Assembly (NCBI RefSeq): GCF_028736035.1
Contig: NZ_CP117866.1
Coordinates: forward strand, 8,783,001-8,847,000
DNA: 64,000 nucleotides
Reading direction: 5' to 3'
Source of the DNA: Streptomyces sp. T12
GTDB lineage: Bacteria > Actinomycetota > Actinomycetes > Streptomycetales > Streptomycetaceae
Shown here: positions 8,677 to 19,888 of the stretch, piece after piece
Numbering within the stretch: position 1 is the first letter of the stretch
Layout of the letters: every line of letters starts with the position of its first letter
Position numbers and translations under genes: made by a program
The notes under the pieces: model-generated
Told to the model about the DNA's origin: nothing
Database searches by the model: none
Seen by the model: the letters and a program-made list of their open reading frames with translations, nothing else

Positions 8677-8749
8677 GGCATGTGGCAGTCACCACCGCTT
8701 TGGTGCCCCGCACGGCACCCAAGGGCGCGGTGAGGCAGAATCGGCGGCG

Positions 8750-9919
8750 ATGAGCACCTACCGCGACCTCGCTTTCCCCGCCCGGACGGGCAGCGCCCCC
8801 ATCGGCTCCCGCCGCGCGCCAGCGCTCCGCACGGTCGGCCCCCGGGAGCGCCGCTCACACCTGTCGGCGCCCCGGGTGCCGACCGTGGGCATCGACATCG
8901 GCGGCACCAAGGTGATGGCGGGCGTCGTGGACGCCGACGGCAACATCCTGGAGAAGCTCCGTACGGAGACCCCGGACAAGTCCAAGAGCCCGAAGGTCGT
9001 CGAGGACACGATCGTCGAGCTGGTCCTGGACCTGTCCGACCGCCACGATGTGCACGCCGTCGGTATCGGCGCGGCCGGCTGGGTCGACGCCGACCGCAAC
9101 CGCGTCCTGTTCGCGCCCCACCTGTCCTGGCGCAACGAGCCGCTGCGCGACCGCATCGCGGGCCGCCTCGCCGTGCCCGTCCTGGTCGACAACGACGCCA
9201 ACACGGCCGCTTGGGCCGAGTGGCGCTTCGGCGCCGGCCGCGGCGAGGACCACCTCGTCATGATCACGCTGGGTACCGGCATCGGCGGCGCGATCCTGGA
9301 GGACGGGCAGGTCAAGCGCGGCAAGTACGGCGTCGCCGGCGAGTTCGGCCATATGCAGGTCGTGCCCGGCGGCCACCGTTGCCCGTGCGGCAACCGCGGC
9401 TGCTGGGAGCAGTACAGCTCCGGCAACGCGCTGGTCAGGGAGGCGCGCGAGCTGGCCGCCGCCGACTCGCCGGTGGCGTACGGGATCATCGAGCACGTCA
9501 AGGGCAACATCGGCGACATCACCGGCCCGATGATCACCGAACTGGCCCGCGAGGGCGACGCGATGTGCATCGAGCTGCTGCAGGACATCGGGCAGTGGCT
9601 CGGCGTCGGCATCGCCAACCTCGCGGCCGCCCTGGACCCGTCGTGCTTCGTGATCGGCGGTGGCGTGTCGGCCGCCGACGACCTGCTGATCGCCCCCGCG
9701 CGGGACGCCTTCAAGCGCCACCTCACCGGCCGCGGCTACCGCCCCGAGGCCCGTATCACGCGGGCCCAGCTCGGCCCCGAGGCCGGCATGGTCGGCGCCG
9801 CGGACCTGGCCCGCCTGGTCGCCCGCCGCTTCCGCCGCGCCAACCGGCGCCGGGTGGAGCGCTACGAGCGCTACGCGCGGTTCGCCGAGGCCCGCCGGGC
9901 ATCGCAGGGGTCGGCGTGA
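8750..9919 (+). CDS. ROK family sugar kinase (glucokinase-like)
   Basis: An ATP-dependent sugar kinase of 389 residues. The phosphate motif VGIDIGGTKV is near residue 45, VDNDANTAAWAEW carries the catalytic Asp, LGTGIGGAI follows, and the ROK zinc site is HRCPCGNRGCWEQ. These are all that a working ROK glucokinase needs. About 43 residues before the first motif are an unusual basic extension; GTG at 8877 would be a start giving the usual length, but it has no ribosome binding site. The perfect palindrome upstream suggests GntR control. The stop overlaps the next start by GTGA. Confidence 0.92.
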   Translation: MSTYRDLAFPARTGSAPIGSRRAPALRTVGPRERRSHLSAPRVPTVGIDIGGTKVMAGVVDADGNILEKLRTETPDKSKSPKVVEDTIVELVLDLSDRHDVHAVGIGAAGWVDADRNRVLFAPHLSWRNEPLRDRIAGRLAVPVLVDNDANTAAWAEWRFGAGRGEDHLVMITLGTGIGGAILEDGQVKRGKYGVAGEFGHMQVVPGGHRCPCGNRGCWEQYSSGNALVREARELAAADSPVAYGIIEHVKGNIGDITGPMITELAREGDAMCIELLQDIGQWLGVGIANLAAALDPSCFVIGGGVSAADDLLIAPARDAFKRHLTGRGYRPEARITRAQLGPEAGMVGAADLARLVARRFRRANRRRVERYERYARFAEARRASQGSA

Positions 9920-10497
9920 CCGTGACCGTACCCCGCCAGGCCGACTCTCCTGACGAGCCGCAGCCGCCGGCCGAGGACCGCCGCCACATGATCCGCCGCA
10001 GGGCGATCACCCTGCTCATCATCGGGCTGCTCATCGGCGTACCGGCCGGCTATCTGGTGATCTCCGCCAACCAGAGTCGCGACAGCGGCAAGGACAAGGA
10101 GGAGAAGTACTCGGCGACCGGACTCACCCCGCACTGGCCGTCGAGGGTCCAGCGCCGCCTGTACCAGATCCCGGTCCCGGACTGGTCGTACAACGTCGCG
10201 TACTACGAGACGAACAACTGGAAGACCAGCCGTCTCTACGTCCAGTTCCAGACGGCCGACGCGAACCTGGACTGGTTCTTCAAGACCATGGGCGTCAGCC
10301 GGGACGACCTGAAGCGGGACGCCGTCACCATCAGCGCCCGCGACCAGAAGGTCACCGGCTGGGACTTCACGGGCCCCGGCCCGTGGTACGGCTTCACCCA
10401 CAAGCAGAAGAACCCGGCGCCCACCCAGGACGTCGTCATAAACATGTCCGACCCGGCCAATCCGTTCGTGTACGTCGTCTCGCGCACGGTTCCTTGA
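9916..10497 (+). CDS. Membrane-anchored protein coupled to the sugar kinase
   Basis: A 193-residue protein. A single hydrophobic helix at about residues 31-50 (ITLLIIGLLIGVPAGYLVI) follows a basic segment, and the remaining about 140 residues would lie outside the membrane. That domain is rich in Trp and Tyr (VPDWSYNVAYYETNNW, GWDFTGPGPWYGF) and has no Cys. Family not recognised. It starts at a GTG overlapping the kinase stop by 4 nt, so the two are translationally coupled. A sugar-sensing or cell-wall role is possible but unproven. Confidence 0.75.
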   Translation: MTVTVPRQADSPDEPQPPAEDRRHMIRRRAITLLIIGLLIGVPAGYLVISANQSRDSGKDKEEKYSATGLTPHWPSRVQRRLYQIPVPDWSYNVAYYETNNWKTSRLYVQFQTADANLDWFFKTMGVSRDDLKRDAVTISARDQKVTGWDFTGPGPWYGFTHKQKNPAPTQDVVINMSDPANPFVYVVSRTVP

Positions 10498-10551
10498 TCA
10501 CATCCCGTTGATCACCCCCCTTGATCACCCCTTGATCCCTCCCTTGATCAC
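10494..10551. repeat. Five closely spaced TTGATC repeats
   Basis: TTGATC, mostly as TTGATCAC(C), occurs at 10494, 10508, 10521, 10532 and 10544, at 11-14 bp spacing. The first copy includes the stop codon of the upstream gene. The array fills the start of the 160-bp gap before the SNF2 gene. It could be a cluster of binding sites or simple repeat slippage. Confidence 0.6.
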
Positions 10552-10657
10552 CCGGCGAGGTTTCCGCCCCGCGCCGGTTGCCGGGGCCGATTGTCAGACC
10601 CCGCCCGTAGAGTCGAAGACGGTTGATCCGACTCAAGGGCGGGAGGTGGCAGGACGT

Positions 10658-13480
10658 ATGAGCGACAGGGCCGCGGTGGCCGAGCGCACGGGGGAGGCCG
10701 TCCCCGTCCGACTCGCTGCCGTCTTCCTGCCCGCGCCCCTCCCGCGCGAGGGGCGGATGGCCTTCTGGGATCCCGAGGGCGGCCCGCTGCCCACCGAGGA
10801 CACCGAGCTCACCGTCGTACGGCGTCATGGAGCCGGAGTCCGCCGCAGGACCACCCCCGCGCTGTCCCTGCCGCTCACCGACGCGCTGCCGCTGCTCGTG
10901 CGCGCCCGGCGCGACCCTGCCGCCCACCCCGCCACCGCCTGCTGGGGCGCGGCCGCACTGCACGCACTCCGGCTCACCGCCCGCGGCCGGCTGCTGCCCG
11001 GCCTCACCCCCACCGGCCACGACGCCTGGCGGGCCGGCCCGCTCGACCCGGACGACATCGCGCACCTGCGGGCGGTCGCCGCGGCCCTGCCGTACGAAGG
11101 CCACGCGGTTCCCCTGACCGGCCCGGGCCCGCTGCGGCTGCCCGAGCCGGAGGCGCTGATGCGCTCCTTCCTGGACGCGGTCGCGGACACCCTGCCCCGC
11201 ACCCCCGCCGCACCGCACGTCTCGGGGAAGCCCTTCGCCGCCCACGAGGCCCAGCGCCTGCCCGACGCCCACGACTGGGCGGCCGAGGTCGCCGCCGGCA
11301 TGGACGCGGGCGTGCGGATCTCGCTGCGCCTGGACCTGTCGGCGTACGACCTCTTCGACGACGGGGGTGACGGCGTGCGCAGCGCGGGCGCGGCCGTCGT
11401 CCAGGTGCACAGCCTCGCCGACCCCACCCTGGTGGCCGACGCGGCCGCCCTGTGGTCGGGCGAGGCGGACGCGGCGTTCGGGCCACGCGCGCGGGTGGAC
11501 GCGGCGTTGGCGGTGCGGCGGGCGGCCCGGGTGTGGGCCCCGCTCGACCGGCTGTCCGAGCAGGACGCGCCCGATGTGCTGGCCCTGTCCGGCGATGAGC
11601 TGGGCGATCTGCTGGGCGTGGCGGCGACCCGGCTCGCGGCGGCCGGGGTGGCGGTGCACTGGCCCCGGGACCTGGCGCAGGACCTGAGCGCGGCCGCGGT
11701 CGTACGGCCGGCGCCGGGTTCGGCGACCGACGGCACCGGTTTCTTCGAGAGCGAGGAACTGCTCCAGTTCCGCTGGCAGTTGGCGATCGGCGGCGACCCG
11801 CTCACCGAGGGCGAGATGGACGCGCTCGCCGAGGCGCACCGCCCGGTCGTCCGGCTGCGGGACCGCTGGGTGCTGGTAGACCCGGCCCTCGTCCGCAAGG
11901 CCCGCAAACGCGAACTGGGCCTGCTCGACCCGGTCGACGCGCTGTCCGTCGTCCTCACCGGCAGCGCGGAGGTCGACGGCGAGACGGTCGAGGCGGTACC
12001 GGCCGGCGCCCTGGCGGCCCTGCGCGACCGGCTGACGGCGGGGGTACACCCGGCCGAACCGCCGCCGGGACTGCGGGCGACGTTGCGGGACTACCAACTC
12101 CGGGGCTTGGCCTGGCTGGACCTCATGACGTCCTTGGGGCTCGGCGGTTGCCTGGCCGACGACATGGGACTCGGCAAGACGATCACCGTCATCGCCCTGC
12201 ACCTGAAGCGCGCCCGGACGGCCCCGACCCTCGTGGTCTGCCCGGCATCCCTGCTGGGCAACTGGCAGCGGGAGATCACCCGTTTCGCGCCCGGCGTCCC
12301 CGTCCGACGCTTCCACGGCCCGGACCGCACCCTGGAGGACATGGACGGCGGCTTCGTCCTCACCACGTACGGCACGATGCGGTCGACGGCGCCGACGCTG
12401 GCCCAGCACACCTGGGGCATGGTCGTCGCCGACGAGGCACAGCACGTCAAGAACCCGTACTCGGCGACGGCGAAGGCCCTGCGCACGATCGCCACGCCCG
12501 CGCGCGTGGCGCTGACCGGCACTCCGGTCGAGAACAACCTCTCCGAGCTCTGGGCCCTGCTCGACTGGACGACACCGGGCCTGCTCGGCCCGCTGAAGTC
12601 CTTCCGCGCCCGGCACGCGCGCGCGGTGGAGAACGGCGAGGACGAGGAGGCGGTGGCCCGGCTGGCCCGCCTGGTCCGTCCCTTCCTGCTGCGCCGCAAG
12701 AAGTCCGACCCCGGCATCGTCCCGGAGCTGCCCCCCAAGACGGAGACGGACCACCCGGTCCCGCTCACCCGGGAACAGGCCGCGCTCTACGAGGCGGTGG
12801 TGCGCGAGTCGATGTACGCCATCGAGACGGCGGAGGGCATGGCGCGCAGGGGCATGGTGCTGAAGCTCCTGACGTCCCTGAAGCAGATCTGCGACCATCC
12901 GGCGCTGTATCTGAAGGAAGCCGAAGCGGCGGCGACCGAGCGGTTGTCCGCCCGCTCCGGCAAGCTGACCCTGCTGGACGAACTGCTGGACACCTTGCTG
13001 GCCGAGGACGGGTCGGCGTTGGTCTTCACGCAGTACGTCGGGATGGCCCGGCTGATCGCCTCCCACCTCGCCGCCCGGGCGGTCCCGGTGGACCTGCTCC
13101 ACGGCGGCACGCCGGTCCCGGAACGCGAACGCATGGTGGACCGTTTCCAGAGCGGTGCGACGCCGGTCCTGGTCCTGTCCCTCAAGGCGGCGGGCACCGG
13201 CCTGAACCTGACTCGCGCGGGCCATGTCGTCCACTTCGACCGCTGGTGGAACCCGGCCGTCGAGGAACAGGCCACCGACCGCGCCTACCGCATCGGCCAG
13301 ACCCAGCCCGTCCAGGTCCACCGCCTCATCACCGAGGGCACGGTCGAGGACCGCATCGCGGAGATGCTCGAGTCCAAGCGGGCCCTGGCCGATGCGATCC
13401 TCGGCTCCGGCGAATCGGCCCTCACGGAACTGACGGACCGTGAACTGTCCGACCTCGTGTCGCTGCGGAGGACGTCATGA
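10658..13480 (+). CDS. SNF2-family DEAD/DEAH helicase-like ATPase
   Basis: A 940-residue DNA-translocating ATPase of the bacterial SNF2/RapA-like group. Roughly the first 450 residues form the long N-terminal region typical of SNF2 proteins paired with SWIM proteins. The ATPase core follows: motif I DDMGLGKTIT near residue 501, motif II DEAQ near 592, ALTGTPVENN, then the second lobe with ALVFTQYVGM, LSLKAAGTGLNLT and the motif VI region EQATDRAYRIGQTQPV. All motifs are intact. The ATG at 10658 has a GGGAGG ribosome binding site. It overlaps the SWIM gene by ATGA. The likely role is chromatin or DNA-protein remodelling; the substrate is unknown. Confidence 0.94.
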   Translation: MSDRAAVAERTGEAVPVRLAAVFLPAPLPREGRMAFWDPEGGPLPTEDTELTVVRRHGAGVRRRTTPALSLPLTDALPLLVRARRDPAAHPATACWGAAALHALRLTARGRLLPGLTPTGHDAWRAGPLDPDDIAHLRAVAAALPYEGHAVPLTGPGPLRLPEPEALMRSFLDAVADTLPRTPAAPHVSGKPFAAHEAQRLPDAHDWAAEVAAGMDAGVRISLRLDLSAYDLFDDGGDGVRSAGAAVVQVHSLADPTLVADAAALWSGEADAAFGPRARVDAALAVRRAARVWAPLDRLSEQDAPDVLALSGDELGDLLGVAATRLAAAGVAVHWPRDLAQDLSAAAVVRPAPGSATDGTGFFESEELLQFRWQLAIGGDPLTEGEMDALAEAHRPVVRLRDRWVLVDPALVRKARKRELGLLDPVDALSVVLTGSAEVDGETVEAVPAGALAALRDRLTAGVHPAEPPPGLRATLRDYQLRGLAWLDLMTSLGLGGCLADDMGLGKTITVIALHLKRARTAPTLVVCPASLLGNWQREITRFAPGVPVRRFHGPDRTLEDMDGGFVLTTYGTMRSTAPTLAQHTWGMVVADEAQHVKNPYSATAKALRTIATPARVALTGTPVENNLSELWALLDWTTPGLLGPLKSFRARHARAVENGEDEEAVARLARLVRPFLLRRKKSDPGIVPELPPKTETDHPVPLTREQAALYEAVVRESMYAIETAEGMARRGMVLKLLTSLKQICDHPALYLKEAEAAATERLSARSGKLTLLDELLDTLLAEDGSALVFTQYVGMARLIASHLAARAVPVDLLHGGTPVPERERMVDRFQSGATPVLVLSLKAAGTGLNLTRAGHVVHFDRWWNPAVEEQATDRAYRIGQTQPVQVHRLITEGTVEDRIAEMLESKRALADAILGSGESALTELTDRELSDLVSLRRTS

Positions 13481-15828
13481 CGGGGCCGGTGGAGCGGGGG
13501 AGTGCGGGTGGTGGGGCGAGCCGTGACGGTGCTTCGAGTGCTGCCGGCCGTCCGGATCCGGCGCGCTCGACCGAGGCAGACGTGGCCGCCGCCGAGCTTG
13601 ACGCCGAGTTTGACGTCGAGCGGGACGCGGACCGGACACCGGTTCAGGAGCAGCCGGGCCGATCGCCCGAGGCGCGCCCGGCCGACGTGGCACGCCGAGC
13701 GCTCCGGGCCGCGCGGGAGCGACGCGAGGGGGTGCCGGGGGGTTCGGCCGAGGGCCGGGACCTGCCGCAGGGGGAGTCTGTCGGCGAGGAGTCGGTTCCG
13801 GACAGGGGCGAGCGGGATGAGCGCCCAAGGGCTCGGCCGGGTGACGCGGCCCGGGCGGCACTGCGCCGTGCCGGCGCCGGGACCGGCGCGTCCGGTGCGT
13901 CCGGTGCCGAAGCGGACCGGCCCGGCACCGAAGCAGGGCCCGTCCCGCAGGTGCCCGACCCCGCACCCGACCGGCGAGGGGTGCGTCCCGCCGATGCCGC
14001 CCGTGAGGCGTTGCGGGCAGCACTCGGGGAGAGGCGGCAGGCCCAGGCGGACGAAGAAGGGAGCGGGGACAAGGAGCGCGCGCGCCGGTCAGGGCGTCCG
14101 GACTCGACCGATCCCCGGGTTCGCAGGGGTGCCGTCGGCGGGGCTGCCGCTCTCCGTGCGCGTGAGGTGAGGGAGTTGCTCGCCGACGCATTCCGGATGC
14201 CGCCCATGGACGAGCCGCGTACGGACGACTCGGCGACGCCCGATCCGGACACTCGGCGCCGAACCAGCCCGGCCGGCCACGCCCCCGACTCGCCCTCCAC
14301 ACCAGCCCCGGAGGCCCCCGCCTCCCCAGCACCCAACGACTCCCGCTCAGCACAGGGCCGACCACCCGCAGCATCCTCATCCTTGCAGCGCTCCGGGCCC
14401 GGTATCTCGGCCGAGTCCGCCGGCCGTCCTGCCACACCTTCCGCGCGCTCCGGATCCGGTGACTCGTCCGAGCCCCCTGCCCGTCCCGCAGTACCCTCGG
14501 CGCCCCCCGGCGGCGACGCTGGGCCCCTGCCCTCCGTTCCCGCCACACCCCAGGTCCCCCGTTCCATGGCCGCCCCGGGGCGGGACGGTGAACTCCGCCG
14601 TACCTTCCCGGCGTTCGCGCCCCGCTCGTCGGACGACGCCTTCGCCGAGACGTGGTGGGGCAATGCCTGGGTGGCCGCCCTGGAAGAGGGCGCCCTCGAT
14701 CCCAAGCGGCTCGCCCGGGGACGCGGCTACGCGCAGGAGGGGCACGTCGATGCCATCACCGTGACGCCGGGGCTGGTCCTGGCGTATGTGCGGGGCAGCC
14801 GTCCGCGGCCGTACCGCGTGCAGGTGCGGTTGCGGACGCTCGGTGACGGCGACTGGGCGCGGTTCCTGGACGCCGCGGCCGACCGGCCGGGACACATCGC
14901 GGCGTTGCTCGACAAGGAGATGCCGCACTCCCTCGCCGAGTGCGGGGTGCCCCTGCTGCCGGGCCCCGGTGACCTCGACCCCCACTGCAGCTGCCCCGAC
15001 CGCGGCCACCCCTGCAAGCACGCCGCCGCCCTCTGCTACCAGACCGCACGCCTGCTGGACGCCGACCCCTTCGTACTGCTCCTGCTGCGCGGCCGCGGTG
15101 AGCGCGAGCTGCTCGACGCCCTCTCACGCCTGAGCGCCGCCCGCGCGGCCCGTGCCGCGCAGGAACGGGAACCGGCGCCCGCGCCGGGCGTACGCGCCAC
15201 CGACGCCCTGGCTGCGCACCGCCAACTTCCTCCTCTCCCAGTCCCGTTGCCCGTGCCCCCGCACCCCGAGCAGCCTCCCGTCTACCCGGCGGCACCGGGC
15301 GGCCCGGACCCCTTCGCGCTGGACCAGTTGGCGACCGACGCGGCCGCCCGCGCGCACGCCCTGCTCAGCACCGGCCGCGATCCGGTCGCCGAACTGACCC
15401 TGTGGCAGGACGCGGTACGACTCGCCGCGGCCCGCCCGGGCTCCGGCCTCACGGCGGCGACCCGTGCCCTGTACGCCTCGCTCGCCTCCGCAGCCGACCG
15501 CACCCCGGCAGAGCTGGCGCGTGCGGTCGCCGCCTGGCGCCAGGGCGGCCTCGAAGGCCTCGCCGTCCTCGAAGAGCCCTGGGACCCGCCGGCCGGCCGC
15601 TTCGACCGTGCCCGCCCCCTCCTCCTCGCCGCCGACCTCCCCGCCTTCCGCCCTTGGCACAACCACCTCACGCACCCTCGCGGCCATGTCCAACTCCGCC
15701 TGGGCCGCGACGGCCTCTGGTACCCGTACGAATCGGAACCGGGCCACGAGGACTGGTGGCCGCGCGGCACCCCGGACCTCGACCCGGTCGGCGCCCTGAC
15801 GGGCCTGGGAGGCTCGCCGGAAGGCTGA
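13477..15828 (+). CDS. SWIM zinc-finger protein partnered with the SNF2 ATPase
   Basis: A 783-residue protein. Residues 1 to about 360 are low complexity, Pro/Ala/Arg/Glu-rich and probably disordered. Within them a short motif recurs three times: PADVARRALRAAR, PGDAARAALRRA and PADAAREALRAAL. The folded part starts near residue 385 (WWGNAWVAALE) and carries the SWIM zinc ligands CSC...CKH starting at residue 504 (CxCxnCxH). It overlaps the SNF2 gene by ATGA, so the two are co-translated. SWIM domains bind DNA or protein; SNF2/SWIM pairs are a conserved actinobacterial arrangement of unknown job. Confidence 0.9.
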   Translation: MTGPVERGSAGGGASRDGASSAAGRPDPARSTEADVAAAELDAEFDVERDADRTPVQEQPGRSPEARPADVARRALRAARERREGVPGGSAEGRDLPQGESVGEESVPDRGERDERPRARPGDAARAALRRAGAGTGASGASGAEADRPGTEAGPVPQVPDPAPDRRGVRPADAAREALRAALGERRQAQADEEGSGDKERARRSGRPDSTDPRVRRGAVGGAAALRAREVRELLADAFRMPPMDEPRTDDSATPDPDTRRRTSPAGHAPDSPSTPAPEAPASPAPNDSRSAQGRPPAASSSLQRSGPGISAESAGRPATPSARSGSGDSSEPPARPAVPSAPPGGDAGPLPSVPATPQVPRSMAAPGRDGELRRTFPAFAPRSSDDAFAETWWGNAWVAALEEGALDPKRLARGRGYAQEGHVDAITVTPGLVLAYVRGSRPRPYRVQVRLRTLGDGDWARFLDAAADRPGHIAALLDKEMPHSLAECGVPLLPGPGDLDPHCSCPDRGHPCKHAAALCYQTARLLDADPFVLLLLRGRGERELLDALSRLSAARAARAAQEREPAPAPGVRATDALAAHRQLPPLPVPLPVPPHPEQPPVYPAAPGGPDPFALDQLATDAAARAHALLSTGRDPVAELTLWQDAVRLAAARPGSGLTAATRALYASLASAADRTPAELARAVAAWRQGGLEGLAVLEEPWDPPAGRFDRARPLLLAADLPAFRPWHNHLTHPRGHVQLRLGRDGLWYPYESEPGHEDWWPRGTPDLDPVGALTGLGGSPEG

Positions 15829-15948
15829 CGGGGGTTCAAGTACCGCGGCCCCCAACGGCCGTGGTGGACCGCGACATTCGAGCCACTACACTGCCGCGAT
15901 GTCGCCATGCGACACAGCGACTGTCCGAAAACGAACGGGGGAAGAGAC

Positions 15949-16959
15949 ATGGCAACGGGGGGATGGGGTCCCGGCGCGGGACAACCCGGCGGCAACGCAC
16001 CGGGCGGCCAGGGCTGGGGCGGACCTCTCGGGCCGCCGGCCAACAACCCGTACGGGCCCCCGCCCGCGGGCGCAGGTCCGTACGGTCCGCCCGAGCCGAA
16101 CCCGTATCCACAGCACCCGTACCCACAGCACCCGTATCCACAAAACGCTTACCCCTACGGCCCGCCGCCCGCGGCGCCCGTGCGGGCCCCGCGCCGCCGC
16201 AGCCGCCTGTGGTACTTCTCCGTCTTCTTCCTCGCCGGCGCCATCATCCGCTCCGCACACCGCGTCGCCACCCGGCTGTTCGTCCAGGAGGGCGACGGCC
16301 GGATCGAGGACCGCACCGTGGACCGCGTCCAGGTCGCCCGCACAGTCCTCGGCGCCGCCGCCACCCTCGCGCTGGTCCTCGTCTACGGCGTGGAGGCGGA
16401 CCGATGGGAGGACGCGGGGACGGGCAGCGTCGCCAACCTGATCATCACCCCGGTCCTGCTGATTTTCACCGGACCCTTGGTCATCCTCGGCTTCATCCTC
16501 TACGCGCCCCCGCCCCTGCGGCCGCAGCTGCGCTCCCGGCTCCATGCCCCGCTCAAGGCGGTCGGCTGGTACGTGCTGACGGTGGTGGTCATCGCAGGGG
16601 TCCTCTACGTGGCGGCCCAGAGCGCACTCGACAACCGCAGGGACTGGTTTGGCTATCTGATCGCCTTCGCGGCGTTGGCCGTGATCGTGTGGGGGTTTCC
16701 CTTCTTCTTCATGGCGTCGCTGTACTCAGCCCGCAGCGCCTTCAACACCGCCCACGTCCACCCCATGCTGCCGCCCGTGATCACTGGAGTGCTGGTCTGG
16801 GTGCTCGCGGTCTTCAACCTGATCGACAGCGGCATGCCGCAGGGCCCACCGGTCTTCCAGTTCTGCTCGCTGCTGGGCGGGCCGCTGTCGGTGACCGCCG
16901 TCTCGCTGTGGGAGCTGCGACGGATGCGGACCCGGTTCGGGGTCACCCTTCGCGGCTGA
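15949..16959 (+). CDS. Proline-rich multi-pass membrane protein
   Basis: A 336-residue protein. Residues 1-80 are Gly/Pro/Tyr-rich with a small tandem repeat of HPYPQ, ending in a basic patch (APRRRSR). Several transmembrane segments follow: WYFSVFFLAGAII, VLGAAATLALVLVYGV, IITPVLLIFTGPLVILGFIL, VLTVVVIAGVLYVAA, LIAFAALAVIVWGFPFFF and VITGVLVWVLAVFNLI. Such cytoplasmic Pro/Gly-rich tails are common in actinobacterial membrane proteins. No catalytic motif or known family is seen. The ATG at 15949 has a GGGGGAAGAG ribosome binding site. It stands alone. Confidence 0.75.
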   Translation: MATGGWGPGAGQPGGNAPGGQGWGGPLGPPANNPYGPPPAGAGPYGPPEPNPYPQHPYPQHPYPQNAYPYGPPPAAPVRAPRRRSRLWYFSVFFLAGAIIRSAHRVATRLFVQEGDGRIEDRTVDRVQVARTVLGAAATLALVLVYGVEADRWEDAGTGSVANLIITPVLLIFTGPLVILGFILYAPPPLRPQLRSRLHAPLKAVGWYVLTVVVIAGVLYVAAQSALDNRRDWFGYLIAFAALAVIVWGFPFFFMASLYSARSAFNTAHVHPMLPPVITGVLVWVLAVFNLIDSGMPQGPPVFQFCSLLGGPLSVTAVSLWELRRMRTRFGVTLRG

Positions 16960-19141
<2,182 letters not shown>

Positions 19142-19245
19142 CCCGCCTGATCCCCAGTGACCGCGATGTGGTGCGGTCCGCCGGCGCGTAGACGAGCGGT
19201 CTACGGCGTGGGCAACTCCACCTGCTGACTGATACTCATCGCCTC

Positions 19246-19280
19246 GAGGAACCCCAGCCGCGCGTCGGCCGGGGTTCCTC
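19246..19280. terminator. Strong bidirectional hairpin terminator
   Basis: Ten-base arms GAGGAACCCC/GGGGTTCCTC, extended inward by GCCG/CGGC, are followed on the plus strand by TCTTTCG. It lies 105 bp after the arabinofuranosidase stop and faces the convergent small membrane gene. The rest of the 19142-19444 gap shows nothing else. Confidence 0.8.
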
Positions 19281-19444
19281 TCTTTCGTGGACCTTCATCG
19301 TGGGTGCGGACCGAAGCCGGAATTGGGAAGGCCGACTGGCCCGGCTCACGACGTCGACGAGGACGGTGCCGTAGGTCTGTCCTTTGCGCAATGGGGCTGC
19401 ACTTGCTGCTGCGAGTGCTTCCACGGAGTACAGGGTGTCGTTCG

Positions 19445-19615
19445 TTATCGGAGGGGGCGATGACCGGTGCGCTGGGACCAGCGGACGGCGATGAGGCCCA
19501 GCGCAGCCACAAGGATCACGATGCCGATGATCAGCAGGTAGCCCAGCCCCTCCGCCGCCACTCCGATGATTCCCAGCACGACGGCGACCAGAAGGAGAAA
19601 CAGCAAGAGGGCCAT
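19445..19615 (-). CDS. Very small hydrophobic membrane protein
   Basis: A 56-residue protein, almost entirely hydrophobic: MALLLFLLLVAVVLGIIGVA, a short AEG turn, then YLLIIGIVILVAALGLIAV, ending in a basic WSQRTGHRPLR tail. Two membrane helices with a tight hairpin are likely. A good ribosome binding site (GGGAGGTG) lies 8 nt before the ATG, and the frame is closed by TAA. Similar tiny 'hydrophobic proteins' are common beside stress regulators in Streptomyces. Function unknown. Confidence 0.72.
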   Translation of the reverse strand: MALLLFLLLVAVVLGIIGVAAEGLGYLLIIGIVILVAALGLIAVRWSQRTGHRPLR

Positions 19616-19888
19616 GACGCGTACACCTCCCTTGGGTGGCTGAGCGGGCGATCAGTGGCGCGCGAGTTGCCGCCCGCGCCCGTCTGGTAGGGCATGTCGC
19701 CACTCGCGGATATCGGCTGAATGGATCATGGCCGGCCTCCTGAGCCGTTGATCCGGGCCGGTACGAGCCGCCCCCTCGGGCAGTCGCAGCCCGCTGAGCC
19801 CGGTAGCCCATCGTTCTTCCAGGTTATCCGGGCATCTCTGCGTCGCGCCCTCGCGCGGCAAGGGTTCCGAACGGGGTAGTCGACAGAC

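Noticed and set aside
10436..13321. 961-residue open frame on the minus strand opposite the SNF2 gene
   Set aside because: High GC keeps the opposite strand open. The plus strand shows all helicase motifs, and the minus frame is Arg/Gly/Gln-rich without any family pattern.
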